DNA from: Piezodorus guildinii
Taxonomy: Eukaryota > Arthropoda > Insecta > Hemiptera > Pentatomidae
DNA: 64,000 nucleotides
Reading direction: 5' to 3'
NCBI GenBank assembly: GCA_023052935.1
Contig: CM041295.1
Coordinates: 22,258,880-22,322,879, forward strand
This document shows, in pieces, positions 54,766-64,000 of this stretch (position 1 is its first letter; every line of letters starts with the position of its first letter). The position numbers and the translations under genes are program-made. The notes below the pieces were generated by a model that worked only from the letters and a program-made list of their open reading frames with translations, searched no databases and was not told the origin of the DNA.

Positions 54766-55825
54766 GCATATCTTAAATATAAAATCTGACTCTCCACGAC
54801 CTAACCTTCTCTGGCAAAACTTACCACGTAGACAAACCTAAACTACTTTCCGGAAGGTAGGGGACCCTATAACGTTTAATTCCCTTAAGAACTCGAATTC
54901 AAAAACATTCATGATCCTTTCCTTACTTTCCTTAAAAATACTATATTTTTCAAATTTGGATTAGTGAAAGTAAAAAAAAAAAAAAAAAAAAAATGACCTT
55001 TCCATTCTTAGTGATTTTCCTCACACGCTTCCTTAGAGGAAATCTTAAGTATTCCATTGAAAGAAGAAGAAACTCTGAAAGGCAAGGAGAGAGGGGGGGG
55101 GGCGCACCTGATTGAATGCAAATCTAATGAATGAAAATATTGTAATGAATTGGAAATGTGAGGGATTGGATTATGGGGAGGAAGGGGGAAGGAGAAGGGG
55201 GGAGGGTCTTGATTCCGCTTATTTATTCAACTCGGAATGGGCTTGAATTTCTAAATAGGGGTCGTTAGGTATGTTAAATCCTGCCTTTTCCAATCGGCTC
55301 GTCTTAAATTTTATTTAAAGGAAGTGCGACTCTTGGCATTAGGGCGAGGTGAGCCTGTACAGAGTAATCACATAGCCTTTGATCACTTACAAGAGGCTCT
55401 TCTTTGAAATGTTAATCGGTGGAGAAAGATCGCGAAGGCAGCTTCTTATTCATCGAGTAAGCCCATCAGTTAAGTGCGTCAAAGGAACCGATCGAGTGGT
55501 CACCTCCACACATGTCAGCCTCAGCTAGAAATCTTCAGCATTCCTCAAACCCCAAAGCTGTTTTCAACCTCTCACTTTTATCCTCAATGATATTTATCCT
55601 TTGCGTATGGTGGAGAAAAACTATATGAGAGGTTGGGTACTGAGTAACCCAATCGTTTAAATATGCAAATATACCCAATTTTTAATTTTAAGTTGTTTTT
55701 TTTCCTATTACTTAAAGCTTATTTTTGTATATTAAAAAATCTTTAAAAAAATGATTTTTTATGAACATTTCTGTTATATGGTCAATAATTTATTTTGAAG
55801 GTAAAAGAAATCTTTTTTTATTTAT
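54766..55825. other. Unique-looking stretch, partly G-rich
   Basis: 55090-55210 is purine-rich (long G and GA runs), and 55300-55600 is the longest block of near 45% GC that matches no repeat in this window. No open frame of note. Candidate host DNA. Confidence 0.4.
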
Positions 55826-56168
55826 TTTTTTTTTATTTATTTATTTAAAGAAATTTACAACTGTATTAAATAAATACAACAAGTAAATAGGCTTTATATA
55901 TGATTAGTACACATGATAGTCCTGAGAAGAAACTACCCATTGGTAGCACTCCAATGTCTTATGTTAGAAGGTCTCTTGGCCATCTTCTTTTAAGGCGCCT
56001 CGGTGGGTTGTCGGGAATAGATATGGAGGAGAGGTTACGGATAAGCGGGTTTGAGTGGGCAGGGAGTTTGGAATGAAAAGAGGTATATGTGTAACGGGCC
56101 AAGTCTTCAACTAATGGGTTATTTAGGTCTTTATGGATGATTTTATTAGTAACAAAGTAAGGAGCAAA
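55826..56168 (-). pseudogene. Jockey-A LINE 3' end, minus strand
   Basis: T-rich start, 'tttacaactgtattaaataa', 'ctacccattggtagcactcc', 'ggccatcttcttttaaggcg', then the complement of HSNPLV and DLARY coding words. 5' truncated. Confidence 0.8.
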
Positions 56169-56218
56169 AGAAATCTAAATTAAAAATCGGATAGTTATGA
56201 AACTAATTGTAATTTAAA

Positions 56219-56470
56219 AAATGTGGTGAGTGCAACACACTACTTTCACTTACCTCTCTTGTTAAAATTAATTAAAGAATTCTTAAATGATAAAAAAATA
56301 AGGAATTAAATGAATCTTGTAGAGATGAAAAAGTTCAACGAATAATTTAAATTGGATTTCGATAGAAACATGTTGTTTTATTAAATAATCATAATAATAT
56401 TATATTATTATATGTAACAATCAGTTAGTTTTATCCACTTTTCATCACTCTCCGTTATATTTTAAATTTT
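56219..56470 (-). repeat. HER repeat, 3' part, minus strand
   Basis: 'ggtgagtgcaacacactact' and ttcacttacctctcttgtt open it (complement of the HER end). The AT-rich inner half follows. Confidence 0.6.
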
Positions 56471-57703
56471 TGTGTATAAGATGATATTTTTTACCATATA
56501 TTCCAACGATATATTATACAAATATATTACGGTTCTTATCTTAAAAAAAAAACAACAACAAAAAACATTTAAAAATACTTTTGCTTTTTTCTCTTTCAGT
56601 TGATTATCCCAATAATAAACATCTTACACACAATCATAACTATATACAACATTTTTTTGTCTAGATATTTTTCTCTTCACCTCCCAGATAATATGTTTTT
56701 TCACCTCCATAAGTAAAGACTAAGCCTTTTTTTAACAGATTTTATGATGTTAGGAAATACTATAATTTGTCCCTTATCTAGTAGATATAACCTATTAGCG
56801 ATTACTTCAGCATGTCTCAAAATATTCAAGGGGACTTATGACAAAACTTACAATTTTAGCTAGGCTAGATACTTAAAACCTCTTGAATTGCAAAGAAGTT
56901 TATAAAGTTTTTTTCCTGCTTAGTGTTGGTTAAAGTAAGATAATATTGGATATATATACGTTAGTAACGTCCCAATTTTTATATTGATCAAATGCTCAAT
57001 TCCAGGGTGTTATCTTTTTGGCAAAAAGCGTCCATCTCCACACCTGATAAGGATAACTGGGGATTTATTGGATTGAAATGTTTACTTTATAAGACCAAAT
57101 TAGCAGTAAATTATTACACAGTGGTTTATTATTTCCAAATAACAATATTAGGGAATAACTGTTTATATAGCTATTGAAAGACAATTAAGTAATATGAAAA
57201 GCAATAAATAATTCAAAAGAAAATGGCATATCACCACTGCTAATTTCAAAACGCTATATCTCTGCTAGCTCAGAAACCATTTCAATGATTTATTTTTTTA
57301 ATTTTTTAGGAAATTTAATTCCCTATGAAACAGCACTAAATACAATAAATACATATTTTTGTATTTATTTATTAGGAGAAACGCATTCTATCTTAGGTTC
57401 TACGCATCTTGTAACGTAAGCCCTCAAATTTTGAGGGGGGGGGGGGTTATTTTTTTGTTTTGTTTTTTTATTCGATTACAAAGGTGCATTATTAGAAATA
57501 ATAAACCAAAATAATTCAGAAACTTTCTTTTTTTAAGTTTGAAGGCTGCTTTACCCCACTTTTATATTTAAAAAATTACTTGAGATATGATCAATAATAA
57601 AGTAGTTATGATCTAAAGATATTAGTTTATTTATAACCAACATTTATATAATAATTTTCCATATTCCAATATTAATGAAACATTTTTGTCGATTCAAACG
57701 TTA
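56471..57703. other. No gene seen
   Basis: AT-rich. A G-run of 12 lies near 57434-57446. No family or frame recognised. Confidence 0.45.
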
Positions 57704-57713
57704 TTGGTTAATT

Positions 57714-58544
57714 TTTTTTTTTTTTTATTCAACAACAATTTTTATTTAGTAAAATTGCAATCTGTCCCAATTTGGACATTAATAGTAGTGCTGAAAGATA
57801 TCATACATACTACATTCATACAATATTTACACCGCATAAAATTACAATAAAATATATACACAATAATAAATCAAAACAATAAAGTCAACAATTCACTTAT
57901 ACCTATATACACATACACACACTCATACATACATCACATTGAGTGGAGAATCTAGCCAGTGCTAGAACTCCAATATATTTACAAAAGGTCGCGGGGCCAC
58001 TGCCGTTTCAACCTTCTAGGTGGGTTGTATGGATGAGTGGATCTGTATAGGGATTGAGCTAGAGGATTAGGATGATGAAATAGGTTCTGGTGGAATTTGG
58101 AAAATTTGGATGGAATTAGGTCTGAAATAAATGGAACATTAAGGTCGTGGTGCAAGGTATAGTTGGAGATATAATAAGGAGCATTGACTATTGTACGGAG
58201 GACTTTGGATTGAAAGGATTGAATGCGTTTGATGTTAGTACGTTTAGCTGTCCCCCACAGTTCAAGTTCGTAGGTCCAGATGGGCTTCAGTATTGTCTTG
58301 TAGATTAATAATTAGTTGTCAACTGTAAGTTCAGATTTTCTGTTAAGTAGTCGGTATAACTGTCCGAATCGTCGGTTGAGTTCTTGTCTTTTAAGTCTTG
58401 TATGTGGGTTCCAACTCAATCTTTTGTATAACAGTAAGCCAAGATACCGGACTGTATCTGAGAGAGGAATTGGTAATGAGTTGAAATAAACTGGCGGACA
58501 GGATTTTCGTCTAAGAGTAAAGGTTATGTGTTTACATTTGGCTT
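57714..58544 (-). pseudogene. Jockey-B LINE, longest copy, 10-bp TSD
   Basis: Flanked by ttggttaatt at 57704-57713 and 58545-58554. The minus strand reads KHITFTLRRKSCPPVYFNSL, VRYLGLLLYKRLSWNPHTRL, IWTYELELWGTAKRTNIKRI, APYYISNYTLHHDLNIPFIS and PPRRLKRQWPRDLL, with a stop in the thumb region. 3' UTR and poly-A (as T) at the left end. 831 bp, 5' truncated. Confidence 0.9.
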
Positions 58545-58639
58545 TTGGTTAATTATTTTTTATTTTTTTTACTCAAAAACTTTAGTAATCTACCAAAATT
58601 TATAAAACATAAAAACCCCAATAACAAATAAAAACAAAT

Positions 58640-58875
58640 CCGTCCGGCTATATATAAGATCTCTCCTTCTTTGCTGGACCTAATTCATCTGGAATACTCT
58701 CTCATCAAACATCCGTCATGATCCTTCCTCATCCTCATTTAAATCCTTCATCTTTCAATACCATCTTGCTTCCCAACTACATATTAAATAACTTAAGTAT
58801 ATCAATTAAGTTTAGGTAACAATAGTTTACAATTTTTAATTCCAATAGTCATAAATTTGATATTTTTATTTTTTT
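58640..58875 (+). pseudogene. CR1-like LINE C-terminal fragment
   Basis: FIWNTLSSNIRHDPSSSSFK and SFIFQYHLASQ match the end of the 48790 copy (FWNTLPSHIRHAPSQSSFKS). Confidence 0.6.
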
Positions 58876-58894
58876 TTATTTAATGGTCCAGTGA

Positions 58895-59035
58895 CCTCCT
58901 GATTAAGCATTTCTGCTAAAATTCCGCTAATGGGTAGCTCCACATGTTACTTTATGTATGTTCTCTTTTAGTTTTACTTGTTTTATTATGTAATACAGAT
59001 GCAAATTTCAATAAATATTAATTTTAAAAGTATCA
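58895..59035 (+). repeat. Jockey-A-like 3' UTR fragment
   Basis: 'ccgctaatgggtagctccac' and 'ttatgtaatacagatgcaaa' resemble the Jockey-A tail. No coding part is left. Confidence 0.5.
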
Positions 59036-60009
59036 TATTTTGATTAACTATATTATTATAAAGATATTACACTTTATTTATTTTAACATGATTGCGTATG
59101 TTAATTATAATATAAAAACAATTAATGTTTTTAAAATGTTCTTTGGCCAGTTATATATGTGGTGGTATCACCACATAAGTAACATTAATAATGGGTTATA
59201 TCTTTATCAAAACACACACCACATGTAACATTGTTTTAAACACAAAAGGTATTTTTTGTAACACAAAACACATGAAGGTTATGTCTCATTGGCAAACACA
59301 TGTATTGAAGCCACATATATATGTATATATAATTTTTTTTTTTTGTTCTTATGTGTTATTCTTACATGACCTCGTCAGATATTTAAGTTTTTTAAATATA
59401 TAATATATATATATATATATATTATATTAAATTAAGTTTGTAATAGATTATTTTTTCCAAGAATATTTTAATCGGGACCGAATGTGAATATCTCTTAATT
59501 TAAATTAAGCTTTGAAATCGAAGGAAAAAATAAAATAAAATAACAAATACTACAACATTTTGCGAATATAATCGCGTGTTACAGTGGAAGTTTCTACGAA
59601 CAGCCTAATTACTCAAATGGTATAATATTCTTAATGTATTGGAGATATAAAATTTAGGACTGTTGCCTGGATTGTGGTGGGCCTGTCAAAGTAAACAATA
59701 TATAATTAGCCCCATTGTCCCAGCACTCCTACATAATTGGGGCGGTCATACCATTAACATCACTGCCCGTCCGAGGGTCACGAAACATACACTCATTAAA
59801 TTATTATCACCAGGTGTAACCGTTTTATTATATAATAAAGATGATTAGAATAGTTTTAGCACACTTATTGTTATATATTTTAATGGGGAGTGTACAAAAA
59901 TGACCGTTTTATCAAGTACAAGATTTAAAAGGACTGTCAAAACTTCAATCCTATTTAATAATTATCAATACTTATAGCAAGCATCCTCTAAGCTTGTTCA
60001 ATCCCATCC
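59036..60009. other. No gene seen; short (TA)n and an unrecognised frame
   Basis: (TA)n at 59400-59424. A 61-codon frame at 59663-59848 (LWWACQSKQYIISPIVPALL) lies in a locally less AT-rich block and matches nothing I know. Confidence 0.35.
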
Positions 60010-60445
60010 AACTGCTTCAATAAAAGCTTCAGTTTAGTTATCTGCTTCAAAGAAGAAACCTGACAGTGTACTACGAAATTCTCGTAATTTTAAGGCATTA
60101 CTAGAAAAAAAAATATTCCAGCCGCAGAAGCAACTCATGGAAGAATTTAACATTCCTGCAATGAAGGAGACCCTGGAAAAGAGACAGTTAAGGTGGTACG
60201 GGCATGTGTGAAGGATGAGCCAGGATTGTGACGTACGCAAATTTATGGAGGCAAAACCAGTTGGCACCAGACCTAGAGAAAGGCCTAGGCTTAGCTACGA
60301 TGGCTACATTACCAAGTTGGGGCAAGCGAGAGGCCGGACATTGCAGGAGATGAAGACTCTTGCAGGAGGCAGAGAGAGATGGAGATCCTGGGTTGGACTA
60401 TCTCTACGCTGAAAGGCAGAAGTAGAAAGCTAAAGAAGAAGAAGA
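60010..60445 (+). pseudogene. RTE-clade LINE, C-terminal end
   Basis: Reads MEEFNIPAMKETLEKRQLRW then YGHV, a TGA, RMSQDCDVRKFMEAKPVGTR, PRERPRLSYDGYITKLGQAR and GRERWRSWVGLSLR, ending in an (AAG)n tail. It is the same domain as the end of 22254-23300 but a different family. Confidence 0.75.
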
Positions 60446-60754
60446 AGAATAGAAATGTCTCCTCGAATAGCTCAGTGCACGGCGCTGGTTTGAAAACTTT
60501 AGCAATGGAGAAATGGCGTTGGAAAGGAAGAAGGGCTCCAGGTGCCCATTTATGCATATTGAACCTGTTAAGCCAAATCTGTACACAGTACTCGCAAACT
60601 TGCTACGAAGTGTGTTGTGTGGAAAGATACTGTTAATCGCCATCTACTCTCCATGTGGAAGGTGAAAAAAAGAAGTAGACTGGTCCCTCACGAAACTTAC
60701 TCCTCATCAATCAGCTTAGGAATTAGAAATCTGGGAAAATTCACTTTATTTTAA
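60446..60754. other. Less AT-rich linker between two RTE fragments
   Basis: Begins after the (AAG)n tail. gaatagctcagtgcacggcg is faintly tRNA-like but has no box B at the right spacing. It could be 5' leader of a following RTE copy. No frame supported. Confidence 0.3.
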
Positions 60755-62010
60755 ATTTATTTATATTACGAGGGCTTTTCACTGACATCAAACTAGTAAG
60801 AGGAGAAGAACTATGCACAGTCCTCAAGTTACCTATAGCAGATACGAAAATCATCAAGACACGAAAGAGCTTCACCAAAGCATACAATCGGATTGATATC
60901 AGCAAGCTGAAAATGGAAAACAAACAAGAAGAGTATTGGTCACTGCTTGAAAGTCACTTCCAGGAAATAAACGGAGATAGTGAGATAGATACCCTTTGAA
61001 ATGGAATTAAGAACTGCATAATCAATACGGCAAGTGAAGTGTGTAGCATACAAAAAATAAGACCCTCTACCAAGAAGACAAAATGGTGGAATGGTGAGGT
61101 CAAAAGAGCTGTAAAGCTCAAGAAGGATTCTTGGAAAACCTATAACACAACTAAACTACCTATTCACTGGAACGAGTATGTCAAAAATAGAAATGAGGCG
61201 AAAAGAATAGTCAGATTGGCGAAGACGAAGGCTTGGGAGGAATTTGGTCAAGAACTGGATCAAAACTATAGAGATAACATCAAGAAGTTTTGGCATATTA
61301 CTAAAGCCTTGAAAGGTAAAAAGACTAAGCCCGTTAGGAAAATCAAGGATGAACATTGGAAGTTGGGGGACTGAGAAAAATGAAGTCCTGGAGATTTGGA
61401 GGCAGTTCTACCAGGAAAACATTAGTATGGAAGAACGTCGGCATAACCACAGAGACTGCAAAAGGAGAGAGAGAGTGGATATCGGATACCCTTAAGATAT
61501 GGACGATGCAATCGGAGAAGATGAGGTAGAGCTAGCAATAAAAAAAATCCAGCTAGGAAAAGCTCCAGGAACAGATAACATAGCTCCAGAATTTATCAAA
61601 TATGGTGCTAATGGAATGATTAAATGCTTGCAACTGCTTTTCCAAAAGATTTGGGACCTCAAATTGCTGCCACGAGAATGGGAAAACAATATCATAATTC
61701 CCACCCACAAGAAAGGCAACCAAAGTGTTTGTAAGAACTATAGACCAATATGCCTCTCCTTAGTCGTTTACAAAATATACACAAGGATTCTATAGCAGCG
61801 ACTGCGGCGTGTAGAGGAGTAGGACATCGAAGAGGAACAGGCAGCATTTAGACAGGAACGACAGACATATGACCACATTTTCTCCAGAGAATGATTATAG
61901 AAAAAGCTTGGGACCGGGGCAAGGCAGTCTAGTTATTTCTTGGTGTTATTTCTTGATGATTTTGACACCATTTTTCGATGTCTCTGATATAGAATTGACG
62001 AGTTTGTCAT
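60755..62010 (+). pseudogene. RTE-clade LINE, linker and first reverse transcriptase blocks
   Basis: Continuous apart from a few stops: ENKQEEYWSLLESHFQEING, then 61039-61374 (KTKWWNGEVKRAVKLKKDSW; NEAKRIVRLAKTKAWEEFGQ; KKFWHITKALKGKK), a frameshift, then 61499-61795 (EVELAIKKIQLGKAPGTDNI; WENNIIIPTHKKGNQSVCKN; YRPICLSLVVYKI), EEEQAAFRQERQTYDHIF, and the palm motif A remnant FLDDFDTIF. The YADD/FADD half is missing. It complements the C-terminal fragment at 60010-60445, but in reversed order. Confidence 0.85.
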
Positions 62011-62082
62011 GTTTTTTTTTTAAATGTATTCATTCGTCTATTCAATCGGAGGCGATTCTCAATGATATGTGGGTAATTAATC

Positions 62083-62262
62083 CCTAAAACTATTTTTGTG
62101 AGTGGTCACCAGTTGGCTGACGGGTCTCACATACCTGAGAGAGGCTTCGAGTAACCCTCCCCCCTCCCGTTCACTTCATTATATGATTAAAAAGTCCTTC
62201 CGGAACTGGGATTCGACCTCACAACTTTTGGTTTGGCAGACTAGCGCGCTAGCCACAATTAA
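62083..62262 (-). mobile_element. SINE-A head and body, minus strand
   Basis: 'gttggctgacgggtctcaca', the box B complement gggattcgacctcac (62207-62221) and the box A complement 'gcgcgctagccacaatt'. Confidence 0.8.
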
Positions 62263-62944
62263 CATAAGATATTAATTGATATTGAAAACATGGCGATTCG
62301 TGATAAACTCGAATTCTTAATCCCTTATGGCCTATTTTAGTTCAAATAATGGTCGTTACGTTCAAAATATTGAGCAGTTCTAAAGGAATATATCAAAAGA
62401 AATATCTTAGTAAAGTATTCATCGAGATCATTCTTTTCGATCAGAGAGATGGTCCAATCGATCATAGAGCCTCCTGATGCCTTGGGTCTTCAGCGAAGAG
62501 AGAGAGGAAAGGAGCTCCATTCAAATCGGCTCATTACAAGAAGAGACCCAATCGGAACGGGAATAAATAACCGGAGGAGGAGTGGGTGAGGAGGAGCGGG
62601 GGAGGAGCGGGATACAGAAGGCAGTGGAAGAAGGGTCGGCCCACTTCCTCCCTTATCGCGACTCGCGCTATCGCCGCAGGAAATAGCGCCCTTCGCACCG
62701 CTAACCCATTCCACCTCCCCACTTTTTTCTTCCTTTTTCTTCTTTTTTCGTTTTTTTTTCTTTTTTTTTTTTTTTTTTTTTTTTTTGTCCCCAAAATGGA
62801 ATTCTCGATATTGCAAACTTCTTCTCATTACCAGACCTAGACCGTTCCTCTTCTTACAAGGAAACAGTTTTATTTATATAGCTGCGTAAAGGCGTTTAGT
62901 AACGCTTAAATGCCTCTTAGACTCTATTGAAAGAATTTTATTAA
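62263..62944. other. GC-richer stretch and a long pyrimidine run
   Basis: 62440-62730 is much less AT-rich than the rest of the window and contains several CpG (tcgcgactcgcgctatcgcc). It is followed by a T-run at 62751-62786. The Lys-rich and Phe-rich frames here are translations of that run. No gene supported. Confidence 0.4.
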
Positions 62945-63662
62945 TTTTTACTTTTGCTTACCTACATATAAAATACATAATAACAGAAAGTATTGCGATC
63001 GTAAAAATTTTCGAATTCTAGTTTTCAACGGAAATACACATTTTAGGGTCCTCCGAGTCCAAATAACCAAGTCCCGCAAAAGGTATGTGTGTGTGTCGGT
63101 TTGTGGTAACTCCCGCCCGTAAACAAAAAGTCCTATGAAACTGAAATTTTATATTTAAGACAACTATACGCCCGAGATGTAACAAACAACTTTTTCATCT
63201 AAATCGGCTAACCAGAAGAGCCACTTTATACCATGCATTTTGCACCTTTTTACCATTTTCTCTTAAACTCGCTATATCGATGTAAAATTTGATAAACTTT
63301 AATATTATGTAGGTTTTATTCTGATTGAAATAGTCTGACAGGGCTTAAATGCCGATATTTTAAATTTTCTTCTTCTAAAGTACCTTTAAATTTATAGTTT
63401 TCAAAAAATTTGGCACATCAACTTGTCAGAATGGATAAATAACAGCTAAATATAAAAGATAAGCGAATTTGATGTACAACTAAAAGAGAAAAGTGCAAAA
63501 ATATGTTAAGGAAACAGAGCTTTTAACATATGTTAAGTGCTGCCCTCTAGCAGACAGCATCATTATCAAGTGCACAACGCCATCTAGTGGCAGCCAGAGG
63601 CACGAAAATTGCAGGCAATGGCGAGGTAAGTGAAAGTCCTGTGTTTTCCGCACCAGATTTTT
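62945..63662 (+). repeat. HER repeat, complete uninterrupted copy
   Basis: Starts tttttacttttgcttaccta, with catataaaatacataataac (decayed hairpin), then 'tattgcgatcgtaaaa', 'aacggaaatacacattttag', 'tgtgtgtgtcggtttgtggt', 'gccactttataccatgcatt', 'cttaaatgccgatattttaa', and ends gaggtaagtgaaagtcctgt...cgcaccagatttt. About 718 bp. It carries an unusual non-family stretch at 63535-63610. Confidence 0.7.
63577..63593 (+). promoter_or_regulatory. CTCF-like motif
   Basis: acgccatctagtggcag resembles the GCC-x-YCTAGTGG core bound by CTCF. A related ctgccctctagcag lies 37 bases upstream (63540-63553). Only a motif resemblance; it sits in a repeat. Confidence 0.25.
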
Positions 63663-63663
63663 T

Positions 63664-63710
63664 TTACTTTCACTTACCTACATATAAAATATATCCTTTT
63701 CCATATATTA
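63664..63710 (+). repeat. Start of a further HER copy, tail to head
   Basis: actttcacttacctacatat, aaaatatat: the HER start lies directly after the end of the previous copy, separated by a T-run, then diverges. Confidence 0.5.
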
Positions 63711-63854
63711 TAAAATATATCAATATTTCCTTTCTCTCCAGTCCGATGTAAGCTAATTTTAATTTTTTTTTTGTGATATGATATATCTATTTATGTGATA
63801 TGATCTGTTTATATACTTTAATGAGATGTAAAAGATATATTTTAGGTTGATTCT

Positions 63855-64000
63855 TATTAATTTATTTTTGAATATGTACATAGAGATGTCACAATGACCT
63901 TTTATTTATTGTTTTCTTCTTTCTTTTGTTATTTAAATGTAGGTATATATTGTTTTAGGCCAGATATAATTTATTATTTTGACCATTAATGTTATTCTGA
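63855..64000 (+). repeat. CR1-like LINE 3' UTR, cut by the window end
   Basis: 'atatgtacatagagatgtca' and 'tattgttttaggccagatat' match 23323-23440. Confidence 0.6.

Noticed and set aside
60446..60500. tRNA-like gaatagctcagtgcacggcg
   Set aside because: No box B at the expected spacing and no cloverleaf.
62490..62840. Lys-rich and Phe-rich frames of 84-112 codons
   Set aside because: They arise from a long T-run and purine/pyrimidine-rich DNA, with no domain or splice evidence.
1..64000. Endogenous virus or LTR retrotransposon
   Set aside because: No gag-pol order, integrase, protease or long direct LTRs were recognised. All reverse transcriptase words are of the non-LTR type.

Overview
This is a window of an animal nuclear genome, most likely an arthropod and probably an insect. 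I base that on the AT-rich, very low gene density sequence, the arthropod-style Jockey, CR1-like and RTE-like non-LTR retrotransposons, the mariner and Tc1 transposons, the tRNA-derived SINEs and the many (TA)n arrays. The species cannot be fixed from the sequence. I found no convincing host exon, no tRNA or rRNA gene, no CRISPR array and no bacterial operon. Every protein-like segment I recognise comes from a decayed mobile element, with stops, frameshifts or 5' truncations.

Layout. 1-4.2 kb: a Jockey-type LINE inserted in an unclassified repeat (called HER here) and itself split by an RTE-like LINE with a 13-bp target site duplication (TSD). 4.2-10.5 kb: two SINE-A copies, a second Jockey copy, a long (TA)n tract and a CR1-like 3' end. 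10.9-19.2 kb: copies of a family (HHR-B) with a degenerate hammerhead-like core, a deleted mariner, a full HER copy interrupted by SINE-B, and a Jockey-B LINE split by a second RTE-like copy. 19.3-25.3 kb: more LINEs (one with RNase H, one RTE) and an inverted-repeat element whose arms carry hammerhead-like cores. 25.9-32.8 kb: SINE-C copies, a 453-bp MITE, a 1.18-kb element with long terminal inverted repeats (TIRs) around a 109-bp tandem array, and a nearly perfect 248-bp inverted repeat with a hammerhead-like core in each arm. 33.7-42.2 kb: two deeply nested HER copies holding a mariner, several LINEs, a hAT-like element and SINE-C, followed by a segmental duplication. 42.2-46 kb: a third inverted pair with hammerhead-like cores, a GDFN endonuclease fragment and a Tc1 element with a nested SINE-A and a Jockey fragment. 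46.7-53.8 kb: CR1-like and Jockey LINEs, SINE-C with a 15-bp TSD, and a LINE-in-LINE insertion whose removal restores the host reading frame. 54-64 kb: Jockey copies on the minus strand, two RTE fragments in inverted order, SINE-A, a GC-richer stretch and a final full HER copy.

The most interesting signal is a set of hammerhead-ribozyme-like cores (a CTGATGA-type box, a short GC stem, then GAAAC-GTH) in at least seven distinct repeat sequences. Three of these form head-to-head inverted pairs. The pattern fits terminal repeats of Penelope-like retroelements, which are known to carry hammerhead motifs, but no Penelope reverse transcriptase or GIY-YIG endonuclease is visible here. The families are therefore either non-autonomous derivatives or something not yet described.
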